Positions 35,409-46,009 of a stretch of 64,000 nt of DNA are shown in pieces. Each line of letters begins with the position of its first letter. Within the stretch, counting starts at the first letter, position 1. Source of the DNA: an uncultured Aquimarina sp. GTDB lineage: Bacteria; Bacteroidota; Bacteroidia; Flavobacteriales; Flavobacteriaceae. The stretch lies in assembly GCA_947503835.1 (NCBI GenBank), contig CANNFM010000001.1, positions 434,001 through 498,000 of the forward strand. The letters are read 5' to 3'. The notes below the pieces were generated by a model that made no database searches, was not told the origin of the DNA, and worked only from the letters and a program-made list of their open reading frames with translations. The translations under genes were made by a program, and so were the position numbers.

Positions 35409-37793
35409 ATGCGAAAGTTTCCTTCATTACTTACGTTTCTTCTTTTACTTTTTTCTTTATTCTATGCTTCCTACAGCACCAAATCACATCGAATTAGTGA
35501 TCTCGAAACGCCAACACAGGAGTTTTCTACCCTTCGCGCCTTAGAACATGTTAAAAACATGGCTAAAGCCCCCCACTATCTTGGTAGTAATGCACACAAG
35601 GAAGTAAAAAACTATATTGTTGCCGAGTTAAAAAAGTTAGGCTTACAACCAGAAATTCAAGAAGGTTTTTCTGTAGGTAAATCTGGAAACTGTAGCAAAC
35701 CCCAAAACATTATTGCCAAAATCAAAGGTAGTGATACCGGGAAATCTCTGTTGCTAATGTCTCACTACGACAGTTCGCAACATTCTTCTTTTGGTGCCAG
35801 TGACGCAGCTAGTGGTGTAGCCACTATTCTAGAAGGAGTTAGAGCATATCTCTCTACCAATAAAACGCCTAAAAATGATATCATCATTTGTATTACCGAT
35901 GGTGAAGAACTTGGGCTAAATGGGGCTGATCTTTTTGTAAAAAAACATCCCTGGGCCAAAAATGTCGGACTTGTTCTTAATTTTGAAGCCAGAGGAAGTG
36001 GCGGAGATTCATATATGCTAATGGAAACGAATGGCAAGAATGGAAAATTGATTGATCAATTCTCTAAAGCTAGTGTACAGTACCCCACAACAAACTCTTT
36101 AGCGTACAGTATTTATAAGATGCTTCCTAATGATACCGACCTCACTGTACTAAGAGAACAGGGAGATATCGACGGTTTTAACTTTGCTTTCATAGATGAT
36201 CACTTTGATTATCATACGGCAAATGATACCTGGCAAAACTTAGACTTAACCACCCTGCAGCATCAAGGAAACTATATAATGCCACTACTCTCTTACTTTT
36301 CTGAAGTTGACATCAATAATCTAAAATCTGATCAGGACTATATTTATTTCAACACCCCAATTTTTAGCCTTATTAAATATCCTTACAGCTGGATTTTTGT
36401 ATTACTAACTATAGCAATTATAGTATTCATAGGGCTAATCATCTATGGGAAATTTGCGTACCGAATTGATTTCAAAGAAATTTTAAGGGGTTTTGGGATT
36501 TTTCTAATCGCTATAAACTTAGCAGGATTTCTAACCTTTGGTTTATGGGAATTGCTCAAATTAATCTATCCTCAATATCGAGAAATTCAACACGGATTTA
36601 CGTATAATGGGCACGTATACATTACGGTATTCATACTGTTATCAATTTCTATTTGTTTTAAGGTATATGCAAGGTTTGGTAAGTCACAAAATTTACCAAA
36701 TTTGATGATCGCCCCCTTATTTATGTGGTTAGTGATCTCAATAATGGCTGCATTGTATCTAAAAGGAGCCAGTTATTTTATAATTATTGTATTCTTTGGG
36801 TTGATTTCATTATTTGTGCTGATACAACAAAAAAAGCCAAACCCTTATCTAATGGTTTTCTTATCACTTCCGGCTATCTTTATCTTATTTCCTTTTATCG
36901 TATCCTTCCCGGTTGCTTTAGGTCTTAAAATCCTCTTTGTTTCGGCTATATTATCTGCGTTATTATTTGGTGTATTGCTTCCTGTAGTTGGATTTTATAA
37001 AAGACAACACCGATTCGGAAACTTTGGATTAGTACTTACCCTAATATTTCTCATTGCCGCTCATATAAAATCAGATTTTTCCGAAGAAAGGCAAAAACCT
37101 AATAGCTTAGTCTATATTTTGGATGCTGATCAAAATAAAGCCGTTTGGGCTTCTTATGATAAAATGTTGGATTCCTGGACTAAAAATTACATCAATCCCG
37201 ATGAAAATATAGCTGAAACTTATAATAAAAATGCATTACAAAGCAAATACGGACGATCATTTGCCTATGCTAACCAAGCTACAACTAAAAATATACGCCA
37301 CCCAAAACTAGATATCGGCAAGGATACCATTATGGGCGAAAAAAGATACTATGACCTATGTATTGCTCCGCAGCGTGATATTAATAGAATTGATATCTAT
37401 ACAGAAACACTTTTCAATTTTGACGCGCTACACGTAAACGGAGAAACAGCTATAGATTTTGAGTATTCAGATGGTGCAACTTATAATGCATACACCAAAA
37501 GGTGGAAACAACATTTGCTTACCTATTATGTGAGTAAAAATGAACCTTTAGAGCTTCAAATGCAGTTTCATAAAGACTCTTTACCAAAATTTGTACTCTA
37601 TGAATCTTCGTATGATCTATTAACTAATGAACATTTTTCAATTCCATCAAGAAGCACGGCAATGATGCCAAAACCTTTTGTGATTAATGACGCCGTAGTG
37701 ATTAAAAAAAGCCTGGCATTACAAGAATATCATGAAAAAGGAACCGACACAATTATAGTAGCATCATTAAAGGACGAGCAAGTAAATGAGTAA
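35409..37793 (+). CDS. M28 family metallopeptidase with C-terminal membrane domain
   Basis: An N-terminal signal or anchor is followed by the M28 domain (residues about 40-305). Metal-binding residues are in M-S-H-Y-D-S, F-G-A-S-D-A-A-S-G-V, T-D-G-E-E-L-G-L-N-G, N-F-E-A-R-G and D-D-H-F-D-Y-H-T. Residues about 325-560 contain eight or so membrane helices, followed by a periplasmic C-terminal domain. The architecture resembles eukaryotic ER aminopeptidase ERMP1 (Fxna) and its bacterial relatives. It is predicted to release N-terminal amino acids at the periplasmic face. The stop overlaps the next gene by 8 bp. Confidence 0.9.
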   Translation: MRKFPSLLTFLLLLFSLFYASYSTKSHRISDLETPTQEFSTLRALEHVKNMAKAPHYLGSNAHKEVKNYIVAELKKLGLQPEIQEGFSVGKSGNCSKPQNIIAKIKGSDTGKSLLLMSHYDSSQHSSFGASDAASGVATILEGVRAYLSTNKTPKNDIIICITDGEELGLNGADLFVKKHPWAKNVGLVLNFEARGSGGDSYMLMETNGKNGKLIDQFSKASVQYPTTNSLAYSIYKMLPNDTDLTVLREQGDIDGFNFAFIDDHFDYHTANDTWQNLDLTTLQHQGNYIMPLLSYFSEVDINNLKSDQDYIYFNTPIFSLIKYPYSWIFVLLTIAIIVFIGLIIYGKFAYRIDFKEILRGFGIFLIAINLAGFLTFGLWELLKLIYPQYREIQHGFTYNGHVYITVFILLSISICFKVYARFGKSQNLPNLMIAPLFMWLVISIMAALYLKGASYFIIIVFFGLISLFVLIQQKKPNPYLMVFLSLPAIFILFPFIVSFPVALGLKILFVSAILSALLFGVLLPVVGFYKRQHRFGNFGLVLTLIFLIAAHIKSDFSEERQKPNSLVYILDADQNKAVWASYDKMLDSWTKNYINPDENIAETYNKNALQSKYGRSFAYANQATTKNIRHPKLDIGKDTIMGEKRYYDLCIAPQRDINRIDIYTETLFNFDALHVNGETAIDFEYSDGATYNAYTKRWKQHLLTYYVSKNEPLELQMQFHKDSLPKFVLYESSYDLLTNEHFSIPSRSTAMMPKPFVINDAVVIKKSLALQEYHEKGTDTIIVASLKDEQVNE

Positions 37794-38604
37794 ACAAATC
37801 AGCATTCTGGGAACAGGTTGGCTTGGGCTACCCTTAGCTACATCTCTAATCGGGTTAGGCTATACGATAAAAGGCTCTACAACTTCAGAAAATAAGATCA
37901 AAACTATAGAAGATTTGGGTATTGATGTATATCAAGTTGCGCTTAATGAAGAAGGCCCAATAGGACATATAAATTCTTTTTTGAACGAAAGCGAAATATT
38001 AATCATTAACATCCCTCCTGGATTGAGACGAAATCCCGAAGTGAACTTTGTAGCCAAAATTCGAAACTTAATTCCATATATCGAAAAATCAAATATTCAA
38101 AATATGCTTTTTGTGAGCTCTACATCGGTTTTTGCAGATTTAGAAGGGTTTCCTTTAATTTCTGAAGAAACACTGCCAAATGCCACTTCAAATGCCGGAA
38201 AACAGCTAATTAAAGTAGAACAATTACTGCAAAACCATACTTCGTTTAAAACAACGGTTCTTCGTTTTGCTGGATTGTTTGGTCCCAATAGACATCCTGC
38301 CAATATGCTTTCTAGAAGAACCAACATCAAAAACCCCAAAGCTCCAGTAAATCTGATTCATCTTGATGATTGCATAGGAGTGATTAAAAAAATTATTGAA
38401 ACTGAAAGTTGGAGCCAGGTATTTAATGCATCTTATCCTGATCATCCTGAAAAAGCTGAGTATTACAGCAGTATTTGTGAGCAGTTAGACTTATCAAAAC
38501 CAGATTATGATTTTGAGACAGTTTCTAAAGGGAAAGTTATTGATTCTCAAAACGTTCAAGAAACTTTGAAGTATACTTTTCTAAAAGGTCTTAGCGTAAT
38601 TTGA
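37786..38604 (+). CDS. NAD(P)-binding epimerase/reductase-like protein (YeeZ-like)
   Basis: The 272-residue protein begins I-L-G-T-G-W-L-G-L-P-L-A, a dinucleotide-binding glycine motif. It contains V-S-S-T-S-V-F-A near residue 108 and L-R-F-A-G-L-F-G-P-N-R-H-P near residue 160, as in atypical extended SDRs such as YeeZ. The classic Y-x-x-x-K pair is not clear, so catalytic activity is uncertain. The ATG overlaps the peptidase stop (ATGAGTAA), so the two are translationally coupled. Confidence 0.83.
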   Translation: MSKQISILGTGWLGLPLATSLIGLGYTIKGSTTSENKIKTIEDLGIDVYQVALNEEGPIGHINSFLNESEILIINIPPGLRRNPEVNFVAKIRNLIPYIEKSNIQNMLFVSSTSVFADLEGFPLISEETLPNATSNAGKQLIKVEQLLQNHTSFKTTVLRFAGLFGPNRHPANMLSRRTNIKNPKAPVNLIHLDDCIGVIKKIIETESWSQVFNASYPDHPEKAEYYSSICEQLDLSKPDYDFETVSKGKVIDSQNVQETLKYTFLKGLSVI

Positions 38605-38615
38605 TCAATATTTTT

Positions 38616-40061
38616 TCATTTTCGAATTAGATATCTAAACCACAAAAGGGTCATCCAAATAGATGAAACAATACTTGTTAATATAAACAATAACCCTAGA
38701 TCGGGAGCAAATAGGTATACTGTCATAATTTCTGCCCCTCCAATATTATTTGGAATAAATTTTAACAACAAGTAGACCAGCCCAAATACTGTAAGAGTGC
38801 CAAAAATAAGTCGCCCCAAAGTATTCTTTTTCTGAAACTTATCAAGGAATATCTTAATAATCCAGAGTGTGAATAAAACCGGAAGTATCCAAAGTATTAT
38901 TGATAAAACCCCTAAATATAAAGGTGTGATCCCTCCCCTAGCGCCAAGAATATCATTGATAGGCTCATAGAGTAATTCACTAGTATTATTTATTCCATAG
39001 GGGTTGCCATCTGTATTAGTTAGTAAGATGATACCTAAATCTTCCTGGGGGATCAAATACATTGCTGAAGCATAACCCGGATTAGCACCAGTATGCCAAT
39101 AAACATCGGCCTTTAATTTTTGATTGTTTTTCTTTGGTCGATACTTCCAACCCAATGTTCCGTGTAAATATTTTTTTGCATTCGAGAGATCGAAAATCTT
39201 GGCAAAACCAGTTTTAGAAATTAATAATGAATCCTGATTTAAAATTGATCTCAAATACTTAGCCAGATCCTCTGCGTTAGAATGAAGTCCTCCTTGTGCG
39301 ATGGTGCCTCTGCTAATCTCATTGTTATATTTTACAGGGATTCCAAACATATATCGATGAGGCATTGCCCATAAAGTATTATACTCGAAACCACTATTGG
39401 ACATTTTTAGTGGTTTTAAGATATTTTCAATTACATAATTCTCATAGGTTTGACCAGTTACTTTTTCTATGATAAGACCCAAAATTTGATAGTTTGCATT
39501 AGAATATTGTGATGTTGTGCCTGGTTCAAATTTTAAAAAAACATTCTTGTAGTCGTCTACCGGAAACTTCAAGGTGTCATCATTATTATTGTTTACCTGT
39601 GTTCTATTTCCCTGCACCGTTGTGAATCCACTAGTATGATTTGTCAAATGAAATAAGGTTATTTTATCAGACAAATTTTTGTTTTTGGTTCTAAAATCTG
39701 AAAGGTAGTCAATTACATAGTTACTCAAAGAGAGCTTGTTTTCTTCCTCGAGTTGAAGAATCGCCATTGCTGTAAATGACTTTGTTAGAGACCCAATATT
39801 AAAAACTGTCTTTGACGATGCAGGGTTACCATTTTTTTCTGTTTTTCCGAATCCCTTCTTATAAATAATACCATTAGAATTCACAATGGCAATAGCGCTT
39901 CCAACAATATTATTCTCAATCATTGCCTGAGTAATGATATTTTCAATTCGCAAAGTATCTATTTTGCCTTGTGCACCATAAGTAAGATTAGTTATAAATC
40001 CAATCAAAATCAATGCAAAGATTAGCCTTCGCTTTAATTTACGAACTAAACTTGTTTTCAT
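38616..40061 (-). CDS. Beta-lactamase family serine hydrolase with C-terminal membrane helices
   Basis: After a signal peptide (cleavage near residue 30, TYGAQG) the PF00144 domain shows S-L-T-K in F-N-I-G-S-L-T-K-S-F near residue 91, Y-S-N in T-S-Q-Y-S-N-A-N-Y near residue 190, and H-T-G in Y-W-H-T-G-A-N-P. Residues about 375-481 contain three or four membrane helices. This architecture is seen in penicillin-binding-protein-like or FmtA/esterase-like enzymes held in the envelope. The substrate is unknown. It is convergent with the YeeZ-like gene. Confidence 0.87.
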   Translation of the reverse strand: MKTSLVRKLKRRLIFALILIGFITNLTYGAQGKIDTLRIENIITQAMIENNIVGSAIAIVNSNGIIYKKGFGKTEKNGNPASSKTVFNIGSLTKSFTAMAILQLEEENKLSLSNYVIDYLSDFRTKNKNLSDKITLFHLTNHTSGFTTVQGNRTQVNNNNDDTLKFPVDDYKNVFLKFEPGTTSQYSNANYQILGLIIEKVTGQTYENYVIENILKPLKMSNSGFEYNTLWAMPHRYMFGIPVKYNNEISRGTIAQGGLHSNAEDLAKYLRSILNQDSLLISKTGFAKIFDLSNAKKYLHGTLGWKYRPKKNNQKLKADVYWHTGANPGYASAMYLIPQEDLGIILLTNTDGNPYGINNTSELLYEPINDILGARGGITPLYLGVLSIILWILPVLFTLWIIKIFLDKFQKKNTLGRLIFGTLTVFGLVYLLLKFIPNNIGGAEIMTVYLFAPDLGLLFILTSIVSSIWMTLLWFRYLIRK

Positions 40062-40283
40062 TTATTTATGTCTTGAATACAGCTGTTATTAATGAATATT
40101 ACAATCAATCCCATACATCAAATTTGGGTTATTTCTCATTTGGATTGCTAATGCTCTAAGCTAATTGAATAACTCTAAAATAAAAAAGTTAAAACACCCT
40201 ATTAACGCTAGTCTAATGCCCCTTTTTGGGTTTTATAAAATAATTGAGAACTTTATTTTATTAATTCGAGCGTTTTAAGGAAA

Positions 40284-41114
40284 TCACTTATCTAAAATCG
40301 CAATAATTCGTAATGGTCCACCGCTGCCTCCTTTAATTTTCATAGGCAAAGCAATAATTTCAAATCCATTTTCTGGTAATTTATCCAGATTTGCCAAATT
40401 CTCAAAAGCTGGAATGTTTTCATTGAAAAGTATGACATGACTTCCAAAATATTGTGATTGACCATAATCGATACTTGGCGTATCGATTCCTATAGCATGT
40501 ATATTTCGATTTTTGACCAGCCATTTAGCAGCTTCTGGAGAAAGTCCAGGAAAGTGAAGATCTTTTATAGCTTCTTCTCCTCGTTTGTCTGTCCCGAGGT
40601 ATTTCATTTTATCCGGGTAATATTTTGTAAAACCTGTGTATAGCAGAACAATACTCCCATCGGGAATCTCTGTATTTTCCTTTTTTTCCCAATTAGTAAG
40701 ATCTTCAACATGTATTTGATAATCAGGATTTTCAGATACCCTTACAGAAACATCTATTTTTATGGCGTCTCCTATTAAATTTTCAAGTGGCACTTCATCT
40801 ACCGTTTGTCCATTTTTTGAAAAATGAATCGGTGCATCCATATGGGTTCCTCCGTGTTCTGCAGTTGTAAAATTATAAGCAGCGTAATAATATCCTTTAT
40901 CAGTTTCACCGACATAAACTGTATCCAATTCAAATTCTTTTGAGGTTACCCAATACACTGTTTCTTTAGAAAATGAATGAGTTAAATCAATAATTTTGCG
41001 TTGTGATATCTTATTTCGAGTTGAAGTAGATACTGCTTCTAACTTATGTGAATTGCCATTACACCCTGCAAGTACCGCAAGGCTAATTAAAATGATATAG
41101 ATAAAGGATTTCAT
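40284..41114 (-). CDS. Cyclase family lipoprotein (kynurenine formamidase-like)
   Basis: The signal ends in L-A-V-L-A-G-C, so this is a lipoprotein. The catalytic domain carries the hallmark A-E-H-G-G-T-H-M-D-A-P-I-H-F, metal ligands of the KynB / cyclase family. It also has I-D-L-T-H near the start, an I-D-T-P-S-I-D segment and P-M-K-I-K-G-G-S-G-G-P near the end. Family members hydrolyse N-formylkynurenine or similar amides and esters. The exported, anchored location is unusual for a kynurenine enzyme, so another substrate is likely. A terminator separates it from sdhCAB. Confidence 0.88.
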   Translation of the reverse strand: MKSFIYIILISLAVLAGCNGNSHKLEAVSTSTRNKISQRKIIDLTHSFSKETVYWVTSKEFELDTVYVGETDKGYYYAAYNFTTAEHGGTHMDAPIHFSKNGQTVDEVPLENLIGDAIKIDVSVRVSENPDYQIHVEDLTNWEKKENTEIPDGSIVLLYTGFTKYYPDKMKYLGTDKRGEEAIKDLHFPGLSPEAAKWLVKNRNIHAIGIDTPSIDYGQSQYFGSHVILFNENIPAFENLANLDKLPENGFEIIALPMKIKGGSGGPLRIIAILDK

Positions 41115-41154
41115 GATTTTATAGTTAAGTCAGTTCACTAATCTTCTATTAAAA

Positions 41155-41187
41155 ATAAAAAAACCGAAGCATTATACTTCGGTTTTT
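41155..41187 (-). terminator. Terminator of sdhCAB
   Basis: The stem AAACCGAAG / CTTCGGTTT has a 7-nt loop, with flanking A and T runs on both sides. It lies about 22 bp after the sdhB stop and could work in both directions. Confidence 0.85.
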
Positions 41188-41208
41188 CAATATTAAGTTT
41201 AGAATTTA

Positions 41209-41955
41209 TTACCCTTTCAAACTCGCTTTTAAATATTCACGATTCATACGAGCAATATTTTCTAGTGAAATTCCTTTAGGACATTCGATTTCGCATGCTC
41301 CTGTATTGGTACAGTTACCAAATCCTTCTTCATCCATTTGATTTACCATAGCCAAGACACGGTCGGTGGCTTCTATTTGGCCTTGTGGCAATAATGCAAA
41401 TTGTGAAACTTTTGCCGATGTAAATAACATCGCCGAAGCATTTTTACAGGCTGCAACACACGCACCACAACCAATACAAGTTGCTGCCGCAAATGCATCA
41501 TCTGCATCATCTTTATTCACAGGAATTGCATTAGCATCAATCGTATTACCCGAAGTGTTTACAGAAATATATCCTCCTGCATGTTGGATTCTATCAAACG
41601 AGCTACGATCCACCATTAAATCCTTAACTACAGGAAATGCTTTAGCTCTAAATGGCTCGATATAAATGGTATCTCCGTCATTAAATTTACGCATGTGTAA
41701 TTGGCACGTAGTGACCAAACGATCAGGTCCATGAGGTTCTCCGTTGATTTGTAATGAACAAGCTCCGCAGATCCCTTCTCTACAATCATGATCAAATACA
41801 ACCGGTTCTTCTCCTTTAACAATTAATTCCTCGTTTAACACATCCAACATTTCTAAAAAAGACATGTCTCCTTCAATTCCTTTCACTTGATAGTCAACTA
41901 TCGCTCCTTTTGAGGCAGCGTCTTTTTGACGCCATATTTTTAGTGTAAGATTCAT
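41209..41955 (-). CDS. sdhB: Succinate dehydrogenase/fumarate reductase iron-sulfur subunit
   Basis: The 248-residue protein has the 2Fe-2S cluster set ([14 protein letters not shown] ... T-C-Q), then [12 protein letters not shown], and the third set C-E-I-E-C-P-K-G-I. These provide ligands for the three clusters that pass electrons from the flavin in SdhA to the quinone site in SdhC. It is the last gene of sdhC-sdhA-sdhB, 6 bp after sdhA. It is peripheral at the cytoplasmic membrane face. Confidence 0.97.
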   Translation of the reverse strand: MNLTLKIWRQKDAASKGAIVDYQVKGIEGDMSFLEMLDVLNEELIVKGEEPVVFDHDCREGICGACSLQINGEPHGPDRLVTTCQLHMRKFNDGDTIYIEPFRAKAFPVVKDLMVDRSSFDRIQHAGGYISVNTSGNTIDANAIPVNKDDADDAFAAATCIGCGACVAACKNASAMLFTSAKVSQFALLPQGQIEATDRVLAMVNQMDEEGFGNCTNTGACEIECPKGISLENIARMNREYLKASLKG

Positions 41956-41961
41956 AGCTTT

Positions 41962-43977
41962 TTATTTATAAGAACGTGTTTTTAATTCAATATTTTCGAA
42001 GACCAAATCTTCTTTATGTAGTTTAGCATCTTTAGGGTCACCCATATATTCCCAAGCAGAAACATATTTGAAGTTTTTATCATCTCGTAGTGCTTCACCC
42101 TTTTGTTCTCCGGATTGTTCTACCGATTCTTCTCTAAAGTGTCCTCCGCAAGATTCATTACGATCTAATGCATCTTTTGCAAATACCTCTCCTAATTCTA
42201 AGAAGTCAGCTACTCTTCCTGCTTTTTCTAACTCAGGGTTCATACCGTTAGCTTCTCCCGGAACTTTTACGTTTTTCCAAAAATCCTCTCTTAGTGCCGC
42301 AATCTCATCAATCGCCGATTTTAAATCTTTTTCATTACGAGACATTCCACATTTATTCCACATGATTTTACCTAATTTCTTGTGGTAATAATCTACAGAA
42401 TGCTGTCCTGATCCTCCCATCAATTTCTCGATACGATCTGTTACATGCTTTTCGGCTTCATCAAACTCTGGAGTATCTGTTGGGATTTTACCAGTACGGA
42501 TATCATGAGATAAATAATCCCCAATAGTATATGGTAACACGAAATATCCGTCTGCCAAACCTTGCATCAAAGCCGATGCTCCTAGTCTGTTTGCTCCATG
42601 ATCAGAGAAATTTGCTTCTCCGGCTGCGTAACACCCCGGAATTGTAGTTTGTAGGTTATAATCTACCCAAAGACCTCCCATAGTATAATGTACCGCTGGG
42701 TAAATCATCATTGGTGTTTTATATGGATTCTCGTCTACAATCTTTTCATACATCTGGAAAAGGTTACCATACTTGTCTTCGATTACTTTTTCTCCTAATT
42801 CGCGAATTTCATCGGCAGTAGGATTATGCATTCCAGAGGTTAAGGCTTTTTCTTTTCCGTATCGTTGGATTGCTGAAGCAAAATCAAGGTACACCGCTTC
42901 TCCTGTTTTATTTACACCAAAACCGGCATCACAACGTTCTTTGGCAGCTCTGGATGCCACATCACGTGGCACTAGATTACCAAAAGCAGGATAACGACGC
43001 TCTAAGTAATAATCTCTTTCTTCTTCAGCTAATTGTGTTGGTTTTAATTTACCTGCACGTATCGCTTCCGCATCTTCAATTCTTTTAGGTACCCATATAC
43101 GCCCATCATTACGAAGGGATTCAGACATCAACGTTAATTTAGACTGATGATCTCCCGAAACCGGAATACATGTTGGGTGAATCTGGGTGTAACATGGGTT
43201 TGCGAAGAATGCCCCTCTACGGTGCGCTCTCCAGGCTGCCATCACATTACTTCCCATAGCATTGGTACTCAAAAAGAATACGTTTCCGTACCCTCCTGTT
43301 GCCAATACCACCGCGTGAGCAGAATGTCTTTCTATTTCTCCCGTAACCAGGTCACGCGCTATAATCCCTCTTGCTTTACCGTCGATTTTTACCAAATCCA
43401 GCATTTCATGACGGTTAAAAGCTTCTATTTTACCTCTATTGATCTGGCGATTCATTGCCGAATAGGCTCCTAATAATAATTGTTGGCCCGTTTGTCCTTT
43501 AGCATAAAATGTTCTGGAGACCAAAACTCCACCAAAAGAACGGTTGTCAAGCAGTCCACCATATTCACGTGCAAAAGGAACACCTTGTGCAACACATTGA
43601 TCGATGATATTTCCCGAAACCTCAGCTAAGCGATATACATTAGCTTCGCGAGAACGATAATCTCCTCCTTTTATGGTATCATAGAATAAACGATAGTTCG
43701 AATCACCATCGCCTTGATAATTTTTTGCCGCATTAATTCCACCTTGTGCAGCAATTGAGTGTGCTCTACGGGGTGAATCTGAATAGCAAAATGTTTTTAC
43801 ATTATATCCAAGCTCTGCCAGGGTAGCGGCAGCACTTCCTCCTGCTAATCCTGTACCAACAACGATAATATCGATATTACGTTTATTAGCCGGATTTACA
43901 AGATTGATTGTGTTTTTATGTTTTGTCCACTTATCTGCCAGTGGACCTTCAGGTATTTTAGAATCTAAAATTGACAT
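41962..43977 (-). CDS. sdhA: Succinate dehydrogenase flavoprotein subunit
   Basis: I chose the ATG at 43977 ([17 protein letters not shown]). An upstream in-frame start would overlap sdhC. The 671-residue protein has the FAD-binding [11 protein letters not shown] and the FAD-attachment region [14 protein letters not shown]. It also has the substrate-site sequences H-P-T and [11 protein letters not shown], and C-terminal [12 protein letters not shown]. The length is typical of the Bacteroidota and epsilonproteobacterial type B enzymes. It oxidises succinate to fumarate in the TCA cycle. Confidence 0.97.
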   Translation of the reverse strand: MSILDSKIPEGPLADKWTKHKNTINLVNPANKRNIDIIVVGTGLAGGSAAATLAELGYNVKTFCYSDSPRRAHSIAAQGGINAAKNYQGDGDSNYRLFYDTIKGGDYRSREANVYRLAEVSGNIIDQCVAQGVPFAREYGGLLDNRSFGGVLVSRTFYAKGQTGQQLLLGAYSAMNRQINRGKIEAFNRHEMLDLVKIDGKARGIIARDLVTGEIERHSAHAVVLATGGYGNVFFLSTNAMGSNVMAAWRAHRRGAFFANPCYTQIHPTCIPVSGDHQSKLTLMSESLRNDGRIWVPKRIEDAEAIRAGKLKPTQLAEEERDYYLERRYPAFGNLVPRDVASRAAKERCDAGFGVNKTGEAVYLDFASAIQRYGKEKALTSGMHNPTADEIRELGEKVIEDKYGNLFQMYEKIVDENPYKTPMMIYPAVHYTMGGLWVDYNLQTTIPGCYAAGEANFSDHGANRLGASALMQGLADGYFVLPYTIGDYLSHDIRTGKIPTDTPEFDEAEKHVTDRIEKLMGGSGQHSVDYYHKKLGKIMWNKCGMSRNEKDLKSAIDEIAALREDFWKNVKVPGEANGMNPELEKAGRVADFLELGEVFAKDALDRNESCGGHFREESVEQSGEQKGEALRDDKNFKYVSAWEYMGDPKDAKLHKEDLVFENIELKTRSYK

Positions 43978-43990
43978 AATAGTGGTGTTT

Positions 43991-44656
43991 TTAATGATTA
44001 TGATTAAGATGAAGCACCAAAGCAATAATGATAAACCCTAACGGAATAACAATTGCAAAAGCCTTAGCAAACTTGGTTGCTGCCACCGAATACTTGTTGT
44101 TAAACCCAACAGATTGAAACGAAGATGCAAATCCATGCCATAAGTGTAATGCTAAAAACACAAATGAAACTGCATATAATCCCGTACGAACCGGACTTAC
44201 AAATTTATGTAGTAGCTCTGGATAATAACGTGTTGGGTCTTCTGGTGCAAATTCTACATATTTATGTACCATTTCTGGTATCCAAAAATCATAAAAATGT
44301 AATCCCAAAAATGCAAGAATCACTAATCCAGAATAAATCATATTTCTAGAAACCCATGAAGCATTCTCTCCTCCACTATATTTTGCATACTTAACCGCTC
44401 TGGCGTTCCTGTTTTTGATTTCCAGGACAAATCCCATCACGAAATGAAAAACTACTCCAAAAATAAGTACAGGCTGTAATGCGAACTGAACCAAAGGATT
44501 GGTCCCCATAAAATGAGATAGTTCGTTAAACGTGTCTGCGCTAAAAATTGAAGTGAAATTGATGGTAAAGTGCTGTAATAAGAAAAAAACTAAGAAAAGT
44601 CCCGAAAGTGCCATGGCAACTTTTCTAGCTATTGAAGATTTTATCAATCCACCCAT
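43991..44656 (-). CDS. sdhC: Succinate dehydrogenase cytochrome b subunit
   Basis: The 221-residue protein has five membrane helices with histidines suited to bind two hemes ([27 protein letters not shown]). This is the single-subunit type B anchor, so no sdhD is expected. It is the first gene of the operon, with its own promoter just upstream and 13 bp to sdhA. It links succinate oxidation to menaquinone reduction. Confidence 0.95.
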   Translation of the reverse strand: MGGLIKSSIARKVAMALSGLFLVFFLLQHFTINFTSIFSADTFNELSHFMGTNPLVQFALQPVLIFGVVFHFVMGFVLEIKNRNARAVKYAKYSGGENASWVSRNMIYSGLVILAFLGLHFYDFWIPEMVHKYVEFAPEDPTRYYPELLHKFVSPVRTGLYAVSFVFLALHLWHGFASSFQSVGFNNKYSVAATKFAKAFAIVIPLGFIIIALVLHLNHNH

Positions 44657-44684
44657 TATCTAAAATGTTTAATTAGTTGTGAAG

Positions 44685-44715
44685 CAAAAATAGGATTCGC
44701 GTATCTTTTTACCAA
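44685..44715 (-). promoter_or_regulatory. Promoter of sdhCAB
   Basis: On the minus strand TTG (44715-44713) and TATTTTTG (44692-44685) are 20 bp apart, fitting the Bacteroidota TTG / TAnnTTTG promoter. The sdhC ATG follows 28 bp later. Confidence 0.6.
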
Positions 44716-44863
44716 CATTTTGATTGGTTTATATGGTATTTATAATGAATTTAAAATACGCCATATGTTTTGTCTAATAATATTTACGAAATCGATTGAA
44801 ATATAGTGCATCCATTAAACAATTGATAATGATATTCTCTCATAATTATGTTAATTTTACTTC

Positions 44864-46009
44864 ATGCGACATATACATTCCAAACTTCCCGAAGTTAACA
44901 CTACAATTTTCACCGTAATGAGTCAACTTGCATCAGAGTATGATGCAATTAACCTCTCTCAGGGCTTTCCCAACTTTGATGCTAGCCCAGAACTTATTAA
45001 TCTGGTAACCCAAGGCATGCTAAAAGGATATAATCAATATGCTCCAATGCCTGGTTTGATGTCTTTACGAGAAGTAATCGCAAACAAAACAAATGCTCTA
45101 TATAGTAGTAATTATCATCCAGATACCGAAGTTACCGTAACATCGGGTGCTACACAGGCAATTTTTACTATTATTTCGGCTTTTGTAACTCATGGGGATG
45201 AAGTGATTATTTTTAAACCTGCCTATGATTCTTATGAACCTTCGATTGAATTATTTGGAGGAACGATCGTTCCCGTTCAAATGTCAGCCCCTGATTTTAG
45301 GGTAGATTGGCAAGAAGTGTCTTCTAAAATCACTTCAAAAACCAAAATGGTGATCATCAACACCCCACATAATCCAAGCGGTAGTGTTTTATCTAAAGAA
45401 GATATGTTACAATTAGAAAAATTGTTAAAGGACACTAATATTATCTTGCTAAGTGACGAAGTCTATGAGCATATTATTTTTGATGGTCAACAACATCAAA
45501 GTGTAGCGCTATTTCCTGGACTGGCAGAACGTGCATTTATCACCGCTTCTTTTGGAAAAACATTTCATACCACCGGTTGGAAAATGGGATATTGCCTTGC
45601 TCCTAAAGAGTTAATGACAGAATTTAGAAAAGTACATCAGTTTAATGTTTTTTGCAGTAACCACCCTATGCAATATGCGTTGGCAGAATATTTAAAGACT
45701 CCAGAGAATTATCTATCCCTTCCAGATTTTTATCAGGAGAAACGGGATCTATTTTTATCATTGATCAAAGACTCTCGATTCACCTTCTCCCCTGCTGCCG
45801 GAACGTATTTTCAGCTACTGGATTATGCTGCTATTACCGATGAAGGAGATGTCGCTTTCGCGGAAAGACTGACCAAGGAACATCAACTAGCTTCGATTCC
45901 GGTTTCGGTATTTAATCTAAATCAACAAGATGATCATGTATTGCGATTTTGTTTTGCTAAAACTGAAGATACATTGAAACGCGCTGCAGAGATTTTATGT
46001 AGAATTTAA
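44864..46009 (+). CDS. Class I/II aminotransferase, methionine aminotransferase type
   Basis: The 381-residue fold-type I PLP enzyme has N-L-S-Q-G-F-P-N-F near residue 36, V-T-S-G-A-T-Q-A-I, N-T-P-H-N-P-S-G near residue 167, and L-S-D-E-V-Y-E-H. The Schiff-base lysine is in A-S-F-G-K-T-F-H-T-T-G-W-K near residue 233. This matches the YbdL/kynurenine aminotransferase-like branch, which transaminates methionine and aromatic amino acids. It is cytoplasmic. Its stop overlaps the convergent KAP NTPase stop by 4 bp. Confidence 0.92.
   Translation: MRHIHSKLPEVNTTIFTVMSQLASEYDAINLSQGFPNFDASPELINLVTQGMLKGYNQYAPMPGLMSLREVIANKTNALYSSNYHPDTEVTVTSGATQAIFTIISAFVTHGDEVIIFKPAYDSYEPSIELFGGTIVPVQMSAPDFRVDWQEVSSKITSKTKMVIINTPHNPSGSVLSKEDMLQLEKLLKDTNIILLSDEVYEHIIFDGQQHQSVALFPGLAERAFITASFGKTFHTTGWKMGYCLAPKELMTEFRKVHQFNVFCSNHPMQYALAEYLKTPENYLSLPDFYQEKRDLFLSLIKDSRFTFSPAAGTYFQLLDYAAITDEGDVAFAERLTKEHQLASIPVSVFNLNQQDDHVLRFCFAKTEDTLKRAAEILCRI

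Noticed and set aside
41366..41665. Plus-strand frame of 99 codons inside sdhB
   Set aside because: It is a shadow of the iron-sulfur subunit, whose three cysteine clusters leave no doubt about the real frame.
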